Of a DNA stretch of 36,322 bases, positions 9,533 through 19,239 are shown piece after piece. Where the stretch lies: the NCBI GenBank assembly GCA_032718475.1, contig JAUCBJ010006064.1:1-36322 (forward strand), in the 5' to 3' direction. The translations under genes were made by a program, and so were the position numbers. Position 1 is the stretch's first letter, and every line of letters starts with the position of its first letter. Source of the DNA: Nemertoderma westbladi. Its lineage: Eukaryota; Xenacoelomorpha; Nemertodermatida; Nemertodermatidae. The notes under the pieces were generated by a model. The model worked only from the letters and a program-made list of their open reading frames with translations, was not told the origin of the DNA and did not search any database.

Positions 9533-9672
9533 GCCTTTGTTGACTTCAGCAAGGCATTTTACGCCGTTAACAGAGCAGTTCTAATCTTTTTTCAAATGAC
9601 AATAAAGGTAAAACATACAACCTCATAAAAGATGTAGTAGACAAAACTAACTTTGGATTTAAGAAGTTATAA
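9533..9672 (+). pseudogene. reverse transcriptase relic of a non-LTR retrotransposon
   Basis: Translation from 9533 gives AFVDFSKAFYAVNRAVL, the hallmark block around the first catalytic aspartate of LINE reverse transcriptases. The tyrosine after SKAF stands where the family usually has Asp. From 9607 a second frame gives GKTYNLIKDVVDKTNFGFKK, the segment that normally follows in the same domain. The two pieces are in different frames, and stops lie on both sides, so this is a dead fragment with no complete ORF. Confidence 0.7.
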
Positions 9673-10100
9673 AGCTAAAACAACATTATTAAACAGCTCT
9701 GTGGTATCCTCCTTGTTAAAGCTTTTGCGGCAAAAATGTGTCGTTTTTTGTGCAATTCGCAAACTACTCTAAAAGGCCAGCATTATCTCGAGGGATTGGA
9801 GAATGTATAGACTTACGCCCTCTAGCGTCTTATTTGGTACAGAGCTATAATGGCGAAATTGGCCAGCTGTTTCTTTGTCCCGTATGTTCTATGTTATTTT
9901 TCGTCCAATCAGCACGATTTTCACTTTACGGTTTATCAAGGCCTTAAGTTTACATATGAATATGCCGTAGGGCGACAAAATCATTGATTCTGACATTCTG
10001 ACTTTTGCCCGAGACCATCCGTGGCCAGACTGCCAGAGGTTTATAAACCACAGTAGCACAAACAATAAACCGCATTGTTTGGGTTAGGAGCTTGGGCGTA
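9673..10100. other. non-coding stretch
   Basis: No gene or element is recognised. A 69-codon plus-strand frame at 9738 starts at a non-ATG codon and shows no domain. Confidence 0.4.
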
Positions 10101-10104
10101 ATTA

Positions 10105-10325
10105 TTGGAACTAAGTTCGCACCATTGGAACTAAATTCGTTTACGTTTTTCTCTAGTTATTGGAACTAAGTTCGCCTAAATTGGAACTAAGTTCGCCTAA
10201 ATTGGAACTAAATTCGCCACAATTGGAACTAAATACGTTTCCATTGGAACTAAATTCGCATTAGGCTTAAATTGGAACTAAGTACGGGGAATCCTAATAT
10301 TGTATCCATTGGGAACTAAACCGAG
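10105..10325 (+). repeat. TTGGAACTAA(A/G)TTCG spaced repeat array
   Basis: Nine copies of TTGGAACTAARTTCG-like sequence start at 10105, 10125, 10160, 10181, 10202, 10223, 10244, 10272 and 10309. Four consecutive spacings are exactly 21 bp. The last copy has an extra G. Confidence 0.85.
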
Positions 10326-10840
10326 GCATGGTGGGCATCGCCATAGCTCCGTAATAGCACAGATGTCGATCTTCAGTCCACCTGTTGTTCGGAGTCTAAT
10401 GTACTTTTGGCAGTTTCTCGTTTATTGTGATAATTTTGCTGCCGCTGGGCTTCAACGATCTCGGATTCAAAATATATATGAAAATATGAATTTCGTTGAG
10501 GGAATAGCTGAGAAAAAGTGGATATTTGCTATTTGGAAGCAAAGCAAGCAAAGTACACTTGGGCCGAAGCTGGAAGCGACCCGAAGGCTCCTCTTTCGAT
10601 CGCTGCTACTCGAAGGTACAATCTGTCAATAATAAAAATGAAAGCGAGCCGACATTTAGTCAGATCCACCAAATGGATGGCCAAGGAGACAGACTGTCTG
10701 GATTGCGCTGATTCGAGTTAAAATCGCTTCGCCAAAACGACCAAGTAGCCCATAGGAATACACTACATTTTTTTTGGTGATTTTGGTCATTTTGGCCGCC
10801 AAAACGACCAAGTTAATGTTTATTGGGATTGGGACTGTAG
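10326..10840. other. non-coding stretch between two arrays
   Basis: Open frames up to 110 codons overlap in all three plus frames but show no domain. The sequence GCCAAAACGACCAAGT occurs at about 10731 and again at about 10798, where it is preceded by its near-inverse (TTTTGGTCATTTTGGC), forming a small cruciform-prone site. Confidence 0.4.
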
Positions 10841-12300
10841 GGGTGGGCGCTACTCCTACTGTATCTGCAACCCGAAGGTAGGGGTGGGGGCTACTCCTAG
10901 CTGCTACCCGAAGGTAGGGTTAGGCGCTACTCCTATCTGCAACCCGAAGGTAGGGGTGGGCGCTACTCATATCTGCTACCCGAAGGTAGGGGTGGGCGCT
11001 ACTCCTATCTGCTACCTGAAGGTAGGGGTGGGCGCTACTCCTATCTGCTGCCTGTAGGTACGGGTGGGCGCTAATCCTTTCTGCTACCTGAAGGTAGAGG
11101 TGGGCGCTACTCCTATCTGCTATCCGAAGGTAGGGGTGGGTGCTACTCATATCTACTACCCGAAGGTAGGGGTGGGCGCTACTCCTCTGCTACCTGAAGG
11201 TAGGGGTGGGTGCTACTCCTGTCTGCTACCCGAGGGTAGGGGTGGGTGCTACTTCTATCTGCTACCCGAAGGTAGAGGTGGGCGCTACTCCTATCTGCTA
11301 CCCGAGGGTAGGGGTGGACGCTACTCCTATCTGCTACCCAAAGGTAGGGGTGGGCGCTACTCCTATCTGCTACCTGAAGGTAGGGGTGGGCGCTACTCCT
11401 ATCTGCTACCCGAGGTTAAGGGTGGGCGCTACTCCTATCTGCTACCCGAAGGTAGGGTTAGGCGCTACTCTTATCTGCAGCCCGAAGGTAGGGGTGGGCG
11501 CTACTCCTATCTGCTACCCGAAGGTAGGGTGGGCGCTACTCCTATCTGCTACCTGAAGGTAGTGGTGGCGCTACTCCTAGCTGTTACCTGAAGGTAGGGG
11601 AGGGCACTACTCCTATCTGCACCCGAAGGTAGGGGTGGGCGCTATTCCTATCTGCTACCTGAAGGTAGGGGTGGGTGCTACTCCTATCTGCAACCCAAAG
11701 GTAGGGGTGGGCGCTACTCCTATCTGCTACCTGCAGGTAGTGGTGGGAGCTACTCCTAGCTGCTACCCGAAGGTAGGGATGGGCGCTACTCCTATCTGCT
11801 ACCCGAGGGTAGGGGTGGGCGCTACGCCTCTCTGCTACCTGAAGGTAGGGGTGGGCGCTACTCCTATCTGCTACCCGAGGGTAGGGGTGGGCTCTACTCC
11901 TATCTGCTACCCGAAAGTAGGGGTGGGCACTAATCCTATCTGTTACCCGAGGGTAGGGGTGGGCGCTACTCCTATCTGCTACCTGAAGGTAGGGGTGGGC
12001 GCTACGCCTCTCTGCTACCTGAAGGTAGGGGTGGGCGCTACTCCTATCTGCTACCCGAGGGTAGGGGTGGGCGCTACTCCTATCTGCTACCCGAATGTAG
12101 GGGTGGGCTCTACTCCTATCTGCTACCCGAAAGTAGGGGTGGGCACTAATCCTATCTGTTACCCGAGGGTAGAGGTGGGCGCTACTCCTATCTGCTACCC
12201 TAGGGTAGGGGTGGGCGCTACTCCTATCTGCTACCTGAAGGTAGGAGTGGGCGCTACTCTTATCTGCTGCCTGAAGGTTGACGTGGGCGCTACTCAAAAC
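10840..12300. repeat. 36-bp minisatellite, about 40 copies
   Basis: The 36-bp unit contains GGGCGCTACTCCTATCTGCT followed by ACCCGAAGGTAGGGGT. About 40 copies run head to tail with scattered substitutions and small indels. Because 36 is a multiple of three and the unit lacks stops in several frames, long ORFs appear on both strands (for example 11635-12513 plus and 11584-12306 minus, giving 12-residue repeats). I treat these as by-products, not genes. Each unit holds a CTACC-4nt-GGTAG inverted repeat. A last degenerate unit lies near 12450-12470. Confidence 0.9.
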
Positions 12301-12768
12301 TGGCAAAAAAGTAAAAGTAAAGTAAATTTTCTTCGGCCGCTAGGAGAGGGATTACGCACAAAGTCTGACGACTTATTTCCAGTGCGGTCAGAACTTTTCT
12401 CCCCTGAGGAAACTCTACAGTACCCATTTAGCTACCACTTAAGGATGCATACTACCCGAAGGTACGGGTGGCCCTTAACAGAGATCAACCAACTCATTTC
12501 ATATATACATTAAATAACGTTTAAAAAATTTCTGCTCGCTCCGCTCGCGTTTTTCTTTATGTTCATTTAAAGAAGTAATTACGTGATATAATAGAAATAG
12601 TGTGATTTCAAATAATGGGTTCAGCCATTTTCACATTTAATCACAAAATTAATTCCCTACTACTTTATTATTTTTCACTCAATATTCATCAAACATATAC
12701 CAAAATGTTCAAAAGCTTTGTATTAAAATTCCTGAGTTAAATTAGTTAAATTATCATTAACAAGCCCC

Positions 12769-12774
12769 TTTATT
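12769..12774 (-). terminator. polyadenylation signal of the PAN/EGF/LamG gene
   Basis: AATAAA on the minus strand, 26 bases past the stop codon at 12800. The position fits 3' end formation for the gene above it. Confidence 0.45.
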
Positions 12775-12799
12775 GTAGTCAGTATATCGCTCACTACCT

Positions 12800-13491
12800 T
12801 TAGTTGTCATTGTGATAAATTAGTTCATCTTCAAAAATGTCTTCCAGATCTTGCAGGGATAAATAGCAGCTGTAATACCGAGTGTGAGAGATATATCCTG
12901 GGAAGGGTTGATTTGGAAGCTCACATGTCCCACAAATACTTCGACCCAAATAAAGATCGTAAACACCATCATTATCGTGTCTTTTAGTACTGATGGAGTT
13001 GTCGAAATCTCTCCTTGAATGTTCAGAACTCCCCACTCTTCGACTGTAGAGAAATGTTTGCCTATTAACTGCAGTCACTCCAACTGCAACCATATACCAT
13101 TCTCCGACACTCACAGCATTTCTAAGCCTTTTCCCAGGTTCACCAAAAGGGTTACGAAAACTAGGATTATACCAAAGATCTACAGCATTAGGATATAACC
13201 ATAAATGTGATCCAAATGAAGTTGAACTGCCAAATTCATATATCGGACCCTTTACAGTTCCAGTTGTCTTAATAAAAGCTACCATAGTAAATGTCTCTGA
13301 AGTTAATTCGTCTGGACCATGTGGTATTGAGATATAACCAGTACTACTTATCATGTCAACCGCCTGATTTTGAATCCCTCCTGGACCGACACTGTATGAA
13401 ATAATACCGTTTTCAATTCCAGGATGATTTCCATAAAAATCGTTAGCTGCATTCGCTTCATCCCAAATCCACAACGACCTGTCACAAGGAT
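12800..13491 (-). CDS. exon 4: LamG-like domain and stop
   Basis: The acceptor is ATGTTTCAG before 13491. The exon starts in phase 1, completing an Asp codon with the last base of exon 3. About 230 residues form a LamG-like 3/concanavalin A-like fold with recurrent features: GIQNQAVDM early, YISIPHG, FTMVAFIKTTG, and a C-terminal FPGYISHTRYYSCYLSLQDL. Confidence 0.75.
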
Positions 13492-16400
13492 CTGAAACAT
13501 TTGAAAGAATAATAGTTATTGCAACAAAAAATCAAATTTTATTTAAACATTAATTATTTATCGCAGCATGATAAATAACACATTATTACAAAAATTACTA
13601 TTCACTTTTATTTTAATAATGTATAATGTATACCATTTTAAATTAAACATTTTTATATCAAAAGGTAAATATAATTATAATATTTTATTAATTATTAATT
13701 AATTAATTATCGCTCATGGGTACTACAGTATGTTGCTTGGATTTATTACTGGTTAGAGGCCTACATAAGCAATTAATTAAAGGTGATTTAAATTTTACAG
13801 CGATTAATTAATTAAGTATTATAATTATACATAATTTATTTATAATTATACTCTTCTTTATGTATGAGGTCTCCTGCAATTTTTTGTATCTATTGTTTGT
13901 TTCATCAGTCTGGCTGTTTGTCGGTCTGTCTTTCCACATTTGATACCAAAAACTTACCAAGCGGTTGAAAAACGGCGAAGGAGTAAAAATGTAAAAATAT
14001 TCCGAGATAATTATTGCCTTTAAACCCGCTCGCGCAAAATTAATAACTGACTTCACTTTTACTGAAATCTAGTTTGTCTGTCTTTCAGTCTAATTGACTG
14101 CCCAACAGTGTCCGTCAAAATATAAGAATAGTGCAATCCATCGAGTTGAAAGTTTATCTATAAAGTTTTCCTGGTCGTAGAATTCATTTCGAGTACTCAT
14201 TATCTGTTTGGCTGTCAGGATGTCGGATATATTTTGACGGACAGACTGACAGGAATACCTACAGAAATAACGTCGCCAAATTAGAATACAAACTTGGAAA
14301 TGAAGTTCGACCAATAAAACCCATAAAGGAATTTTTTTAGCCCCCAAAACTGCACAAGAACATGAAACAAATCATGAAAAATAAGTGTTATAATATTCCT
14401 CTAACCTTTACAGGAACCATCGCCTCCATCAAGAACGTATCCATCAGCACAGCTGCAATCAGTAAGTCCTCTTGTTATCTTACAGTCGTATTCTATACCG
14501 GTTTGGTTACAAGCAATGCAAGGATCCTCTACTGGGCCTGAGGAATAAAAATCTAAAATTATTATCAATTTAATATTATTTATTATATTTATTATGAGAA
14601 CATTTTGATATAAAAGAAATAATTTGTAAAACCAACTTACATTGAAATTCGATATTGTCCACCTTGTCAAAGAATGCAACATTATCTCCATATGTATCAA
14701 TGGTGTTGCTTAGATTTGTGTCAGAATGATTTGGATTTTCGAACAGACACAATTTGGCTGTCAGATCTTCATCATCCCAGGCCCACACAGCAGCCGTGCA
14801 TTGTCCAGAAGTCCCACATCCTGTCATGCATTGTATATAATTGCGGATGTCGTTCTGTTTCATTAGAGAAACATCTCCGATGTAGTTGGTGTGACATGGT
14901 GAGGTAAATGAACCAGCCCATGGTACTAGAAGAAAATGGAAAATAATTATAATACAGTATTAATATCAATTGTAACATTCATTCCTTCTTAATTAAATTA
15001 GTATATATATCTTTTTTATATATATCTTTTAACATTATACATATAACATGTCCATCCAAAGCCATTTCAGTATATTTACGTTTGGCTTTTAAGGGACACG
15101 ATTATATACAACATAGGCTTTAGAGGGACATTTTTGGCTTTTGAGGGACATGTCCTCTGGAAGCCATGGTGGCTCTTTGGGGGACACAGTAAGGATTGCA
15201 TTTGGCGACACATGGCTCTTGGGGTACATATGTCCTAGCGAAGCCACTTACAATGGAACCCATGTTTGGTTTGTATTGAATTGCTTATCATTTTCTTATT
15301 AAATTGTCTCTTACTTGTTAACTAATAACGTTTTCAGTGTTATTTTGTTTTAATTAATATTTGTTTAAATTTTTGTAAATTTAATTTAAAAACTTAGTTT
15401 TGGTCGAAGTTGTTCAAAACTCTTTCACAGATTTAAACATACATACATATTAATAAAGGAAGGTTTTGCTGTTTACATGTAGTTTGATGATGCTGTTTGA
15501 TGCAGTTAATGAATTTAACTGCCAGTTAGCAGTTTAACTATTGCATATCTTGACATCTACAATTCCTATTAAAACATTAAAAACGTGCTTCATAATTGCA
15601 ACACTTCATGTACACAACACTTGAATGTGGTGGAGACAGGGGGGGGGGGGGGGGGGGGGGGGGGGGTGACTCGACGCAAAACCCGCCTTGGCGAATTAAT
15701 ATCCCGCCTCAATGTTAAATTCTCAATTTAGGGAAAGGAGCAGGTTACAGTGTCACGTTATTTTAACCAAAACAATAAACTAAACACAATAGAACAAGTT
15801 ACAGTTTTATTTTTGGTGGTGATAACCCATTACTCATTTACTGTAAATTATTAACATAATAATTATTAATTTGTAGCCTACAGTAGTGAATAGCTACTGT
15901 GCCTGTGACGAAAATGGCTTTAGTAGGACCTACGTCCCTCAAGAGCCACTGACAATTAGACCAATTGTTGAGTACATACATTTTTTATTCGCCAAAGTGT
16001 GTTCATCTAGAGCCAATATTCGAGAACCAATGAGATAGTGTTTTAGGTTTTTCTCCGTCACCTCGGAAAGGTATAATCATCTCGGAAAGGAAAGGCATAT
16101 TTTTCTTGCAAGCATACAGTACTCATCCCTGAAAGGATACTCATCTTAGTTGACATGCACATCTCCGAAGGCATTACACATCTCAGAGAGCATAGATAAT
16201 CTGTGTGATATAGACCTATATAACCTGCCCCGACTTTTCTTTTTCATCTGTCCGACTGACGACATCCTTCCGTGAGTTTTGTGTATCACTAATTAAAGGT
16301 ACAGTATTCATTAAAGACTTACTGTAAAAGCGGACATCTGTATATGTCCATTCGTCAATTCGTCATCTGATGCGAGGAAACATAGATATTAATAGAGTAT

Positions 16401-18693
16401 GTCTAAAGTTTATCTAAGTTTAAGGGGTGCTGATTTCATTTCTGGTGTCAGTTTTCACTTTTACATAAATCTAGTCTGTCGGTCTGTCGGTCTTTCTGTC
16501 AGTCAGTCTGTCAAAACTTAACAAAGAATACAAACTAACTAACATTATCTGTATGGGGGTTTGAAGGGGTGTTGATTTCATTTCTGATGTCAGTTTTCAC
16601 GTTTACATAAATATAGTCTGTCTGTCGGTCTGACGGTCTTTGTGTCAGTCAGTCTGTCAAAACTTAAAAAATAATACAAACTACAGTAACTAACATTCTC
16701 GCTATGGGGGTTTTAAGGGGTGCTGATTTCATTTCTGATATCAGTTTTCACGTTTACAAAAATCTAGTCTGTATGTCTGTCGGTCTTTCTGTCAGTCAGT
16801 CTGTCAAAACTTAACAAACAGTACAAACTAACTAACATTCTCGGTATGGGGGTTTGAAGGGGTGCTGATTTCATTTCTGATGTCAGTTTTCACGTTTACA
16901 TAAATATAGTCTGTCTGTCGGTCTGACGGTCTTTGTGTCGGTCAGTATGTCAAAACTTAAAGAATACAAACTAACTAACATTCTCGCTACGGGGGTTTTA
17001 AAGGGTGCTGATTTCATTTCTGATGTCAGTTTTCACGTTTACATAAATGTGCTCTGTCTGTCGGTCTTTGTGTCAGTCAGTCTGTTGACAACTTTAAAAA
17101 AAATACAAACTAACAAACATTCTCGCTATGGGGGTTTTAAGGGGTGCTGATTTCATTTCTGATGTCAGTTTTCACGTTGACGTAAATCTAGTCTGTCTGT
17201 CTGTCGGTTTGTGACCCATGATGCATACGCCTGCATCATAGCCCATATAGTGGTGACGCATACGCCTGCGTCATAGGTGCGAAAGGGTTAATGCATATTC
17301 TGATTTAGAGGGATAGAAAAATATATTTTTTTGGTAACTGATTGTTCAATATAACTACTCTAAGCACAGATAGTAAGTATGGGTAAAAAGAGAAGCATTG
17401 AAGTTTCAAGCACAAAATTCAGAATTTTAGTGAAACCCGAATTACCCCATTTTTGCTGCACTGTTCAATACAATGTGATGTGGCCAATGCGCAGCCATAC
17501 ATTATACAAGTTTATAAATCGTGCTATTCGAAAATATCAAACTTATTAAACACTGTATTTTCCTATTCAAAAGTCATATATATAATCGTGTCCCTAAAAA
17601 GCCACTTTTTTGTTCGAAAAATCGAAAATACAAATTTTAGTAAATTTATATTTTTTGAATAGCTGTAACAACAAATTAACAACTTTAAATGTTCAATATA
17701 GTAAGTATGGCAAAAATTAGAAACATTGAAACAGTTACAAGTGCAAAAAATGAAATTATGTATACGTGAAAATCCATTATTCTTGATAATCCTAGAAAGT
17801 TCCCCAAATGCTATGAAATATGTAGAGTACTGCTATGTTTGTCATGATAACGAAAGATATATTAGAAAAAAATTAACGTTCCTGGAACAAAATTTATCAC
17901 ATATTTTAGATCTATCTATTAATATTTGATTCCAATATCTGAAATTTCAAGGTTCGTTTTTTAAAAATTGATATATATTTTTGGCTCTATAGGGACATTG
18001 GATATACATCTTTTGGGGTCCAGAAAAGCCACTGCTCCCCTTGGGTTATATTATGTTATAAATACTTTTGAAAATATAACATGCAAAATATATTTTAATG
18101 ATAATGTAATATTGCGTAATTTAATGTTATAGCATTTTCGAACATGACGCAATATTGAAGGCTCGTCAGGGACATGTTATCCATATATATATTTCCTATG
18201 AATTATTTTGTGTATTTTTCAATAACATAAATAATTGTTACTAAAAATTAAAATAATATATTTTAAATAGGTTTAATTAATTATTTATCTTCCAATTATT
18301 TATTGAGGATGGTGATATACAGTATACTGTACAGTAGATACATCATGTAAATATAGTACATCCGCTGGGACGCCAATATTTTATTTTTTTTATATTCTTA
18401 ATTAAATATTAAATTTAACCTTTTTTCTTGCTCATCCATCGTTTCCCCAGAGTTTCCACATCCCAGTTCTCCATATCTGCCAGACAATCCTCTTCATATA
18501 TTTCGCATCTGTCAGTGAATTTGAACGACCAGCATTGATCGTTACGCTCACAATCAATGCTGCACTGGTTCGAGGATGCGGCTTTGGTGGAAACTCCAAT
18601 TGTGGTCTGGTTTGTACAGAAACTATTGATGTAAAAACCACCAATCGATAATCCAACCATATTGGCAAAAATGAAGATAGTAAGCCCAACCAT
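12800..18693 (-). CDS. secreted PAN/apple-like, EGF-like, LamG-like protein (4 exons, 460 aa)
   Basis: I join four exons: 18693-18420, 14925-14641, 14537-14406 and 13491-12800. Each boundary has GT donor and AG acceptor, and all three introns are phase 1, so the 1383-base CDS stays in frame. Exon 1 encodes a signal peptide (MVGLTIFIFANMVGLSIGG) and a cysteine-rich PAN/apple-like module. Exon 2 encodes a second cysteine-rich module (CMTGCGTSGQC) resembling PAN or WSC. Exon 3 encodes an EGF-like module (CKITRGLTDCSCADGYVLDG). Exon 4 encodes a LamG/concanavalin-like domain (starting PCDRSLWIWDEA) ending in a stop. Phase-1 exon-per-domain structure is typical of shuffled extracellular proteins. 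Likely an extracellular lectin-like or matrix protein, but the ligand is unknown. The gene reads as intact. Further 5' non-coding exons are possible. Confidence 0.75.
14406..14537 (-). CDS. exon 3: EGF-like module
   Basis: This 132-base exon is flanked by CCTCAG acceptor and G|GTTAG donor, both phase 1. It encodes about 44 residues with six Cys, including the one completed across the upstream junction (C...CIAC...DC...DCSC), in EGF-like order, with CSCADGYVLDGG as the typical second half. Confidence 0.72.
14641..14925 (-). CDS. exon 2: cysteine-rich PAN/WSC-like module
   Basis: The 285-base exon runs from acceptor TTCTAG to donor T|GTAAGT, both phase 1. It encodes PWAGSFTSPCHTNYIGDVSL, then YIQCMTGCGTSGQCTAAVWA and KLCLFEN, a pattern of cysteines with a central aromatic stretch like PAN/apple or WSC modules. 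The exact family is uncertain. Confidence 0.68.
15625..15835 (+). repeat. dispersed repeat, copy 1 (contains poly-G)
   Basis: Shares GACGCAAA-CCC, CAATGTTAAATT, AATTTAGGGAAAGGAGCAGG, CACGTTATT and CCAAAACAATAAACTAAA-type blocks with copies at about 20380, 31210 and 36095 (inverted). A run of 28 G (15639-15666) replaces the short G tract seen at the same place in the 20.4-kb copy. Confidence 0.8.
16423..17210 (+). repeat. 142-bp tandem array in intron 1, six copies
   Basis: The block GGGGTGCTGATTTCATTTCT recurs at about 16423, 16565, 16715, 16857, 16991 and 17139 (spacings 134-150 bp). Each is followed by a CAGTTTTCACGTTTACATAA block, a GTCTGTCTGTCGGTCTTT-rich block and an AATACAAACTAACTAACATT block. 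Confidence 0.9.
17218..17291 (+). mobile_element. piggyBac-like right terminus with paired hairpins
   Basis: Two 6-base-loop hairpins (17218-17239 and 17254-17273) share the loop TACGCC. They are followed by a terminus ending GCGAAAGGG and then TTAA at 17288-17291. PiggyBac-type elements begin CCC and end GGG next to a TTAA target site, often with internal repeats. No transposase or opposite end is visible nearby, so this is at most a solo end or a MITE remnant. Confidence 0.35.
18420..18693 (-). CDS. exon 1: signal peptide and first PAN/apple-like module
   Basis: The ATG at 18693 gives a hydrophobic leader MVGLTIFIFANMVGLSIGG, then FCTNQTTIG, NQCSIDCERNDQCWSFKFTD and CEIYEEDC, a cysteine spacing characteristic of PAN/apple domains. 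The donor is G|GTTAA after 18420, phase 1. It joins exon 2 through a GTA (Val) codon. Confidence 0.7.
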
Positions 18694-19159
18694 GATCGTT
18701 GCATTAATATATTAATATTATAGCCACTGGCTATTTATTAAATTTTTTTAAATTATTGATATTAAATAGGATCATAAAATAAATATACTTATTTTTGACT
18801 TTATATATATATTTAATTAGTTCAGGTGCCAGTGCACATGTATCAAGCCAGTGCACTCTAAAATACATAATTTTTAGAATAATAGAAAACGTTAAATAGG
18901 GCGCATAGTATGTACAGTACATATCAATATCACGTTTATTAAATGAACAGTTTATAACCCCCTGTAAACATTAACTTTCCTTATTTCTAAATCCTTATCA
19001 AATGTAACTTATTTTAGACTGCACCGTTAGTGTGCTCAAATCGAAATGTTTACAAAAATTTGTGTTACGTCCGTGTAGAGACCTCTAATATTCACTCCGA
19101 TGTTGTTGTAAGAGTTGTTGTTAGTTTCCACTTGGGTTTTGGTTTTAAGGCTTCATACG
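18694..19159. other. intergenic stretch upstream of the PAN/EGF/LamG gene
   Basis: AT-rich, with no gene seen. It should contain the minus-strand promoter of the gene starting at 18693, but I cannot point to a defined element. Confidence 0.4.
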
Positions 19160-19236
19160 GCGCGGAGTGGATCAGTTGGCAGGTGTGGGACTTGGAAACT
19201 CTAGGTACCGACCGAGTTCAATCCCCCACATTCCCG
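19160..19236 (+). repeat. tRNA-derived sequence (SINE head or tRNA pseudogene)
   Basis: The stretch contains an A-box-like GAGTGGATCAGTTGGCAGG and, about 35 bases later, a B-box-like GAGTTCAATCC, arranged as in a tRNA gene. It is followed at 19241 by a run of six T, a Pol III terminator-like signal. The acceptor stem does not pair convincingly, so it is more likely a SINE or tRNA pseudogene than a working tRNA. Confidence 0.5.
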
Positions 19237-19239
19237 TGA

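Larger units (their letters stand above)
14926..18419 (-). other. intron 1 of the PAN/EGF/LamG gene, repeat-rich
   Basis: The 3.5-kb intron has canonical GT...AG ends. It contains a copy of a dispersed repeat with a 28-G run, a 142-bp tandem array, a piggyBac-like terminus, and many copies of a GGCTTTTRAGGGACA-type motif in both orientations. Short AT-rich frames at 17453-17929 show no domain. Confidence 0.6.

Noticed and set aside
10300-10721. Three overlapping ORFs in different frames, up to 110 codons
   Set aside because: None has a recognisable domain, and the first overlaps the TTGGAACTAA repeat.
11064-12513. Long plus- and minus-strand ORFs encoding 12-residue repeats
   Set aside because: They are a by-product of a 36-bp minisatellite lacking stops; frames are open on both strands at once and no start, signal or non-repeat domain is present.
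17453-17929. Two AT-rich ORFs of 67-69 codons
   Set aside because: They lie within intron 1 of the minus-strand gene, show low complexity and no family pattern.
19160-19236. Functional tRNA gene
   Set aside because: A- and B-box-like sequences are present, but the acceptor stem and anticodon arm do not pair convincingly.
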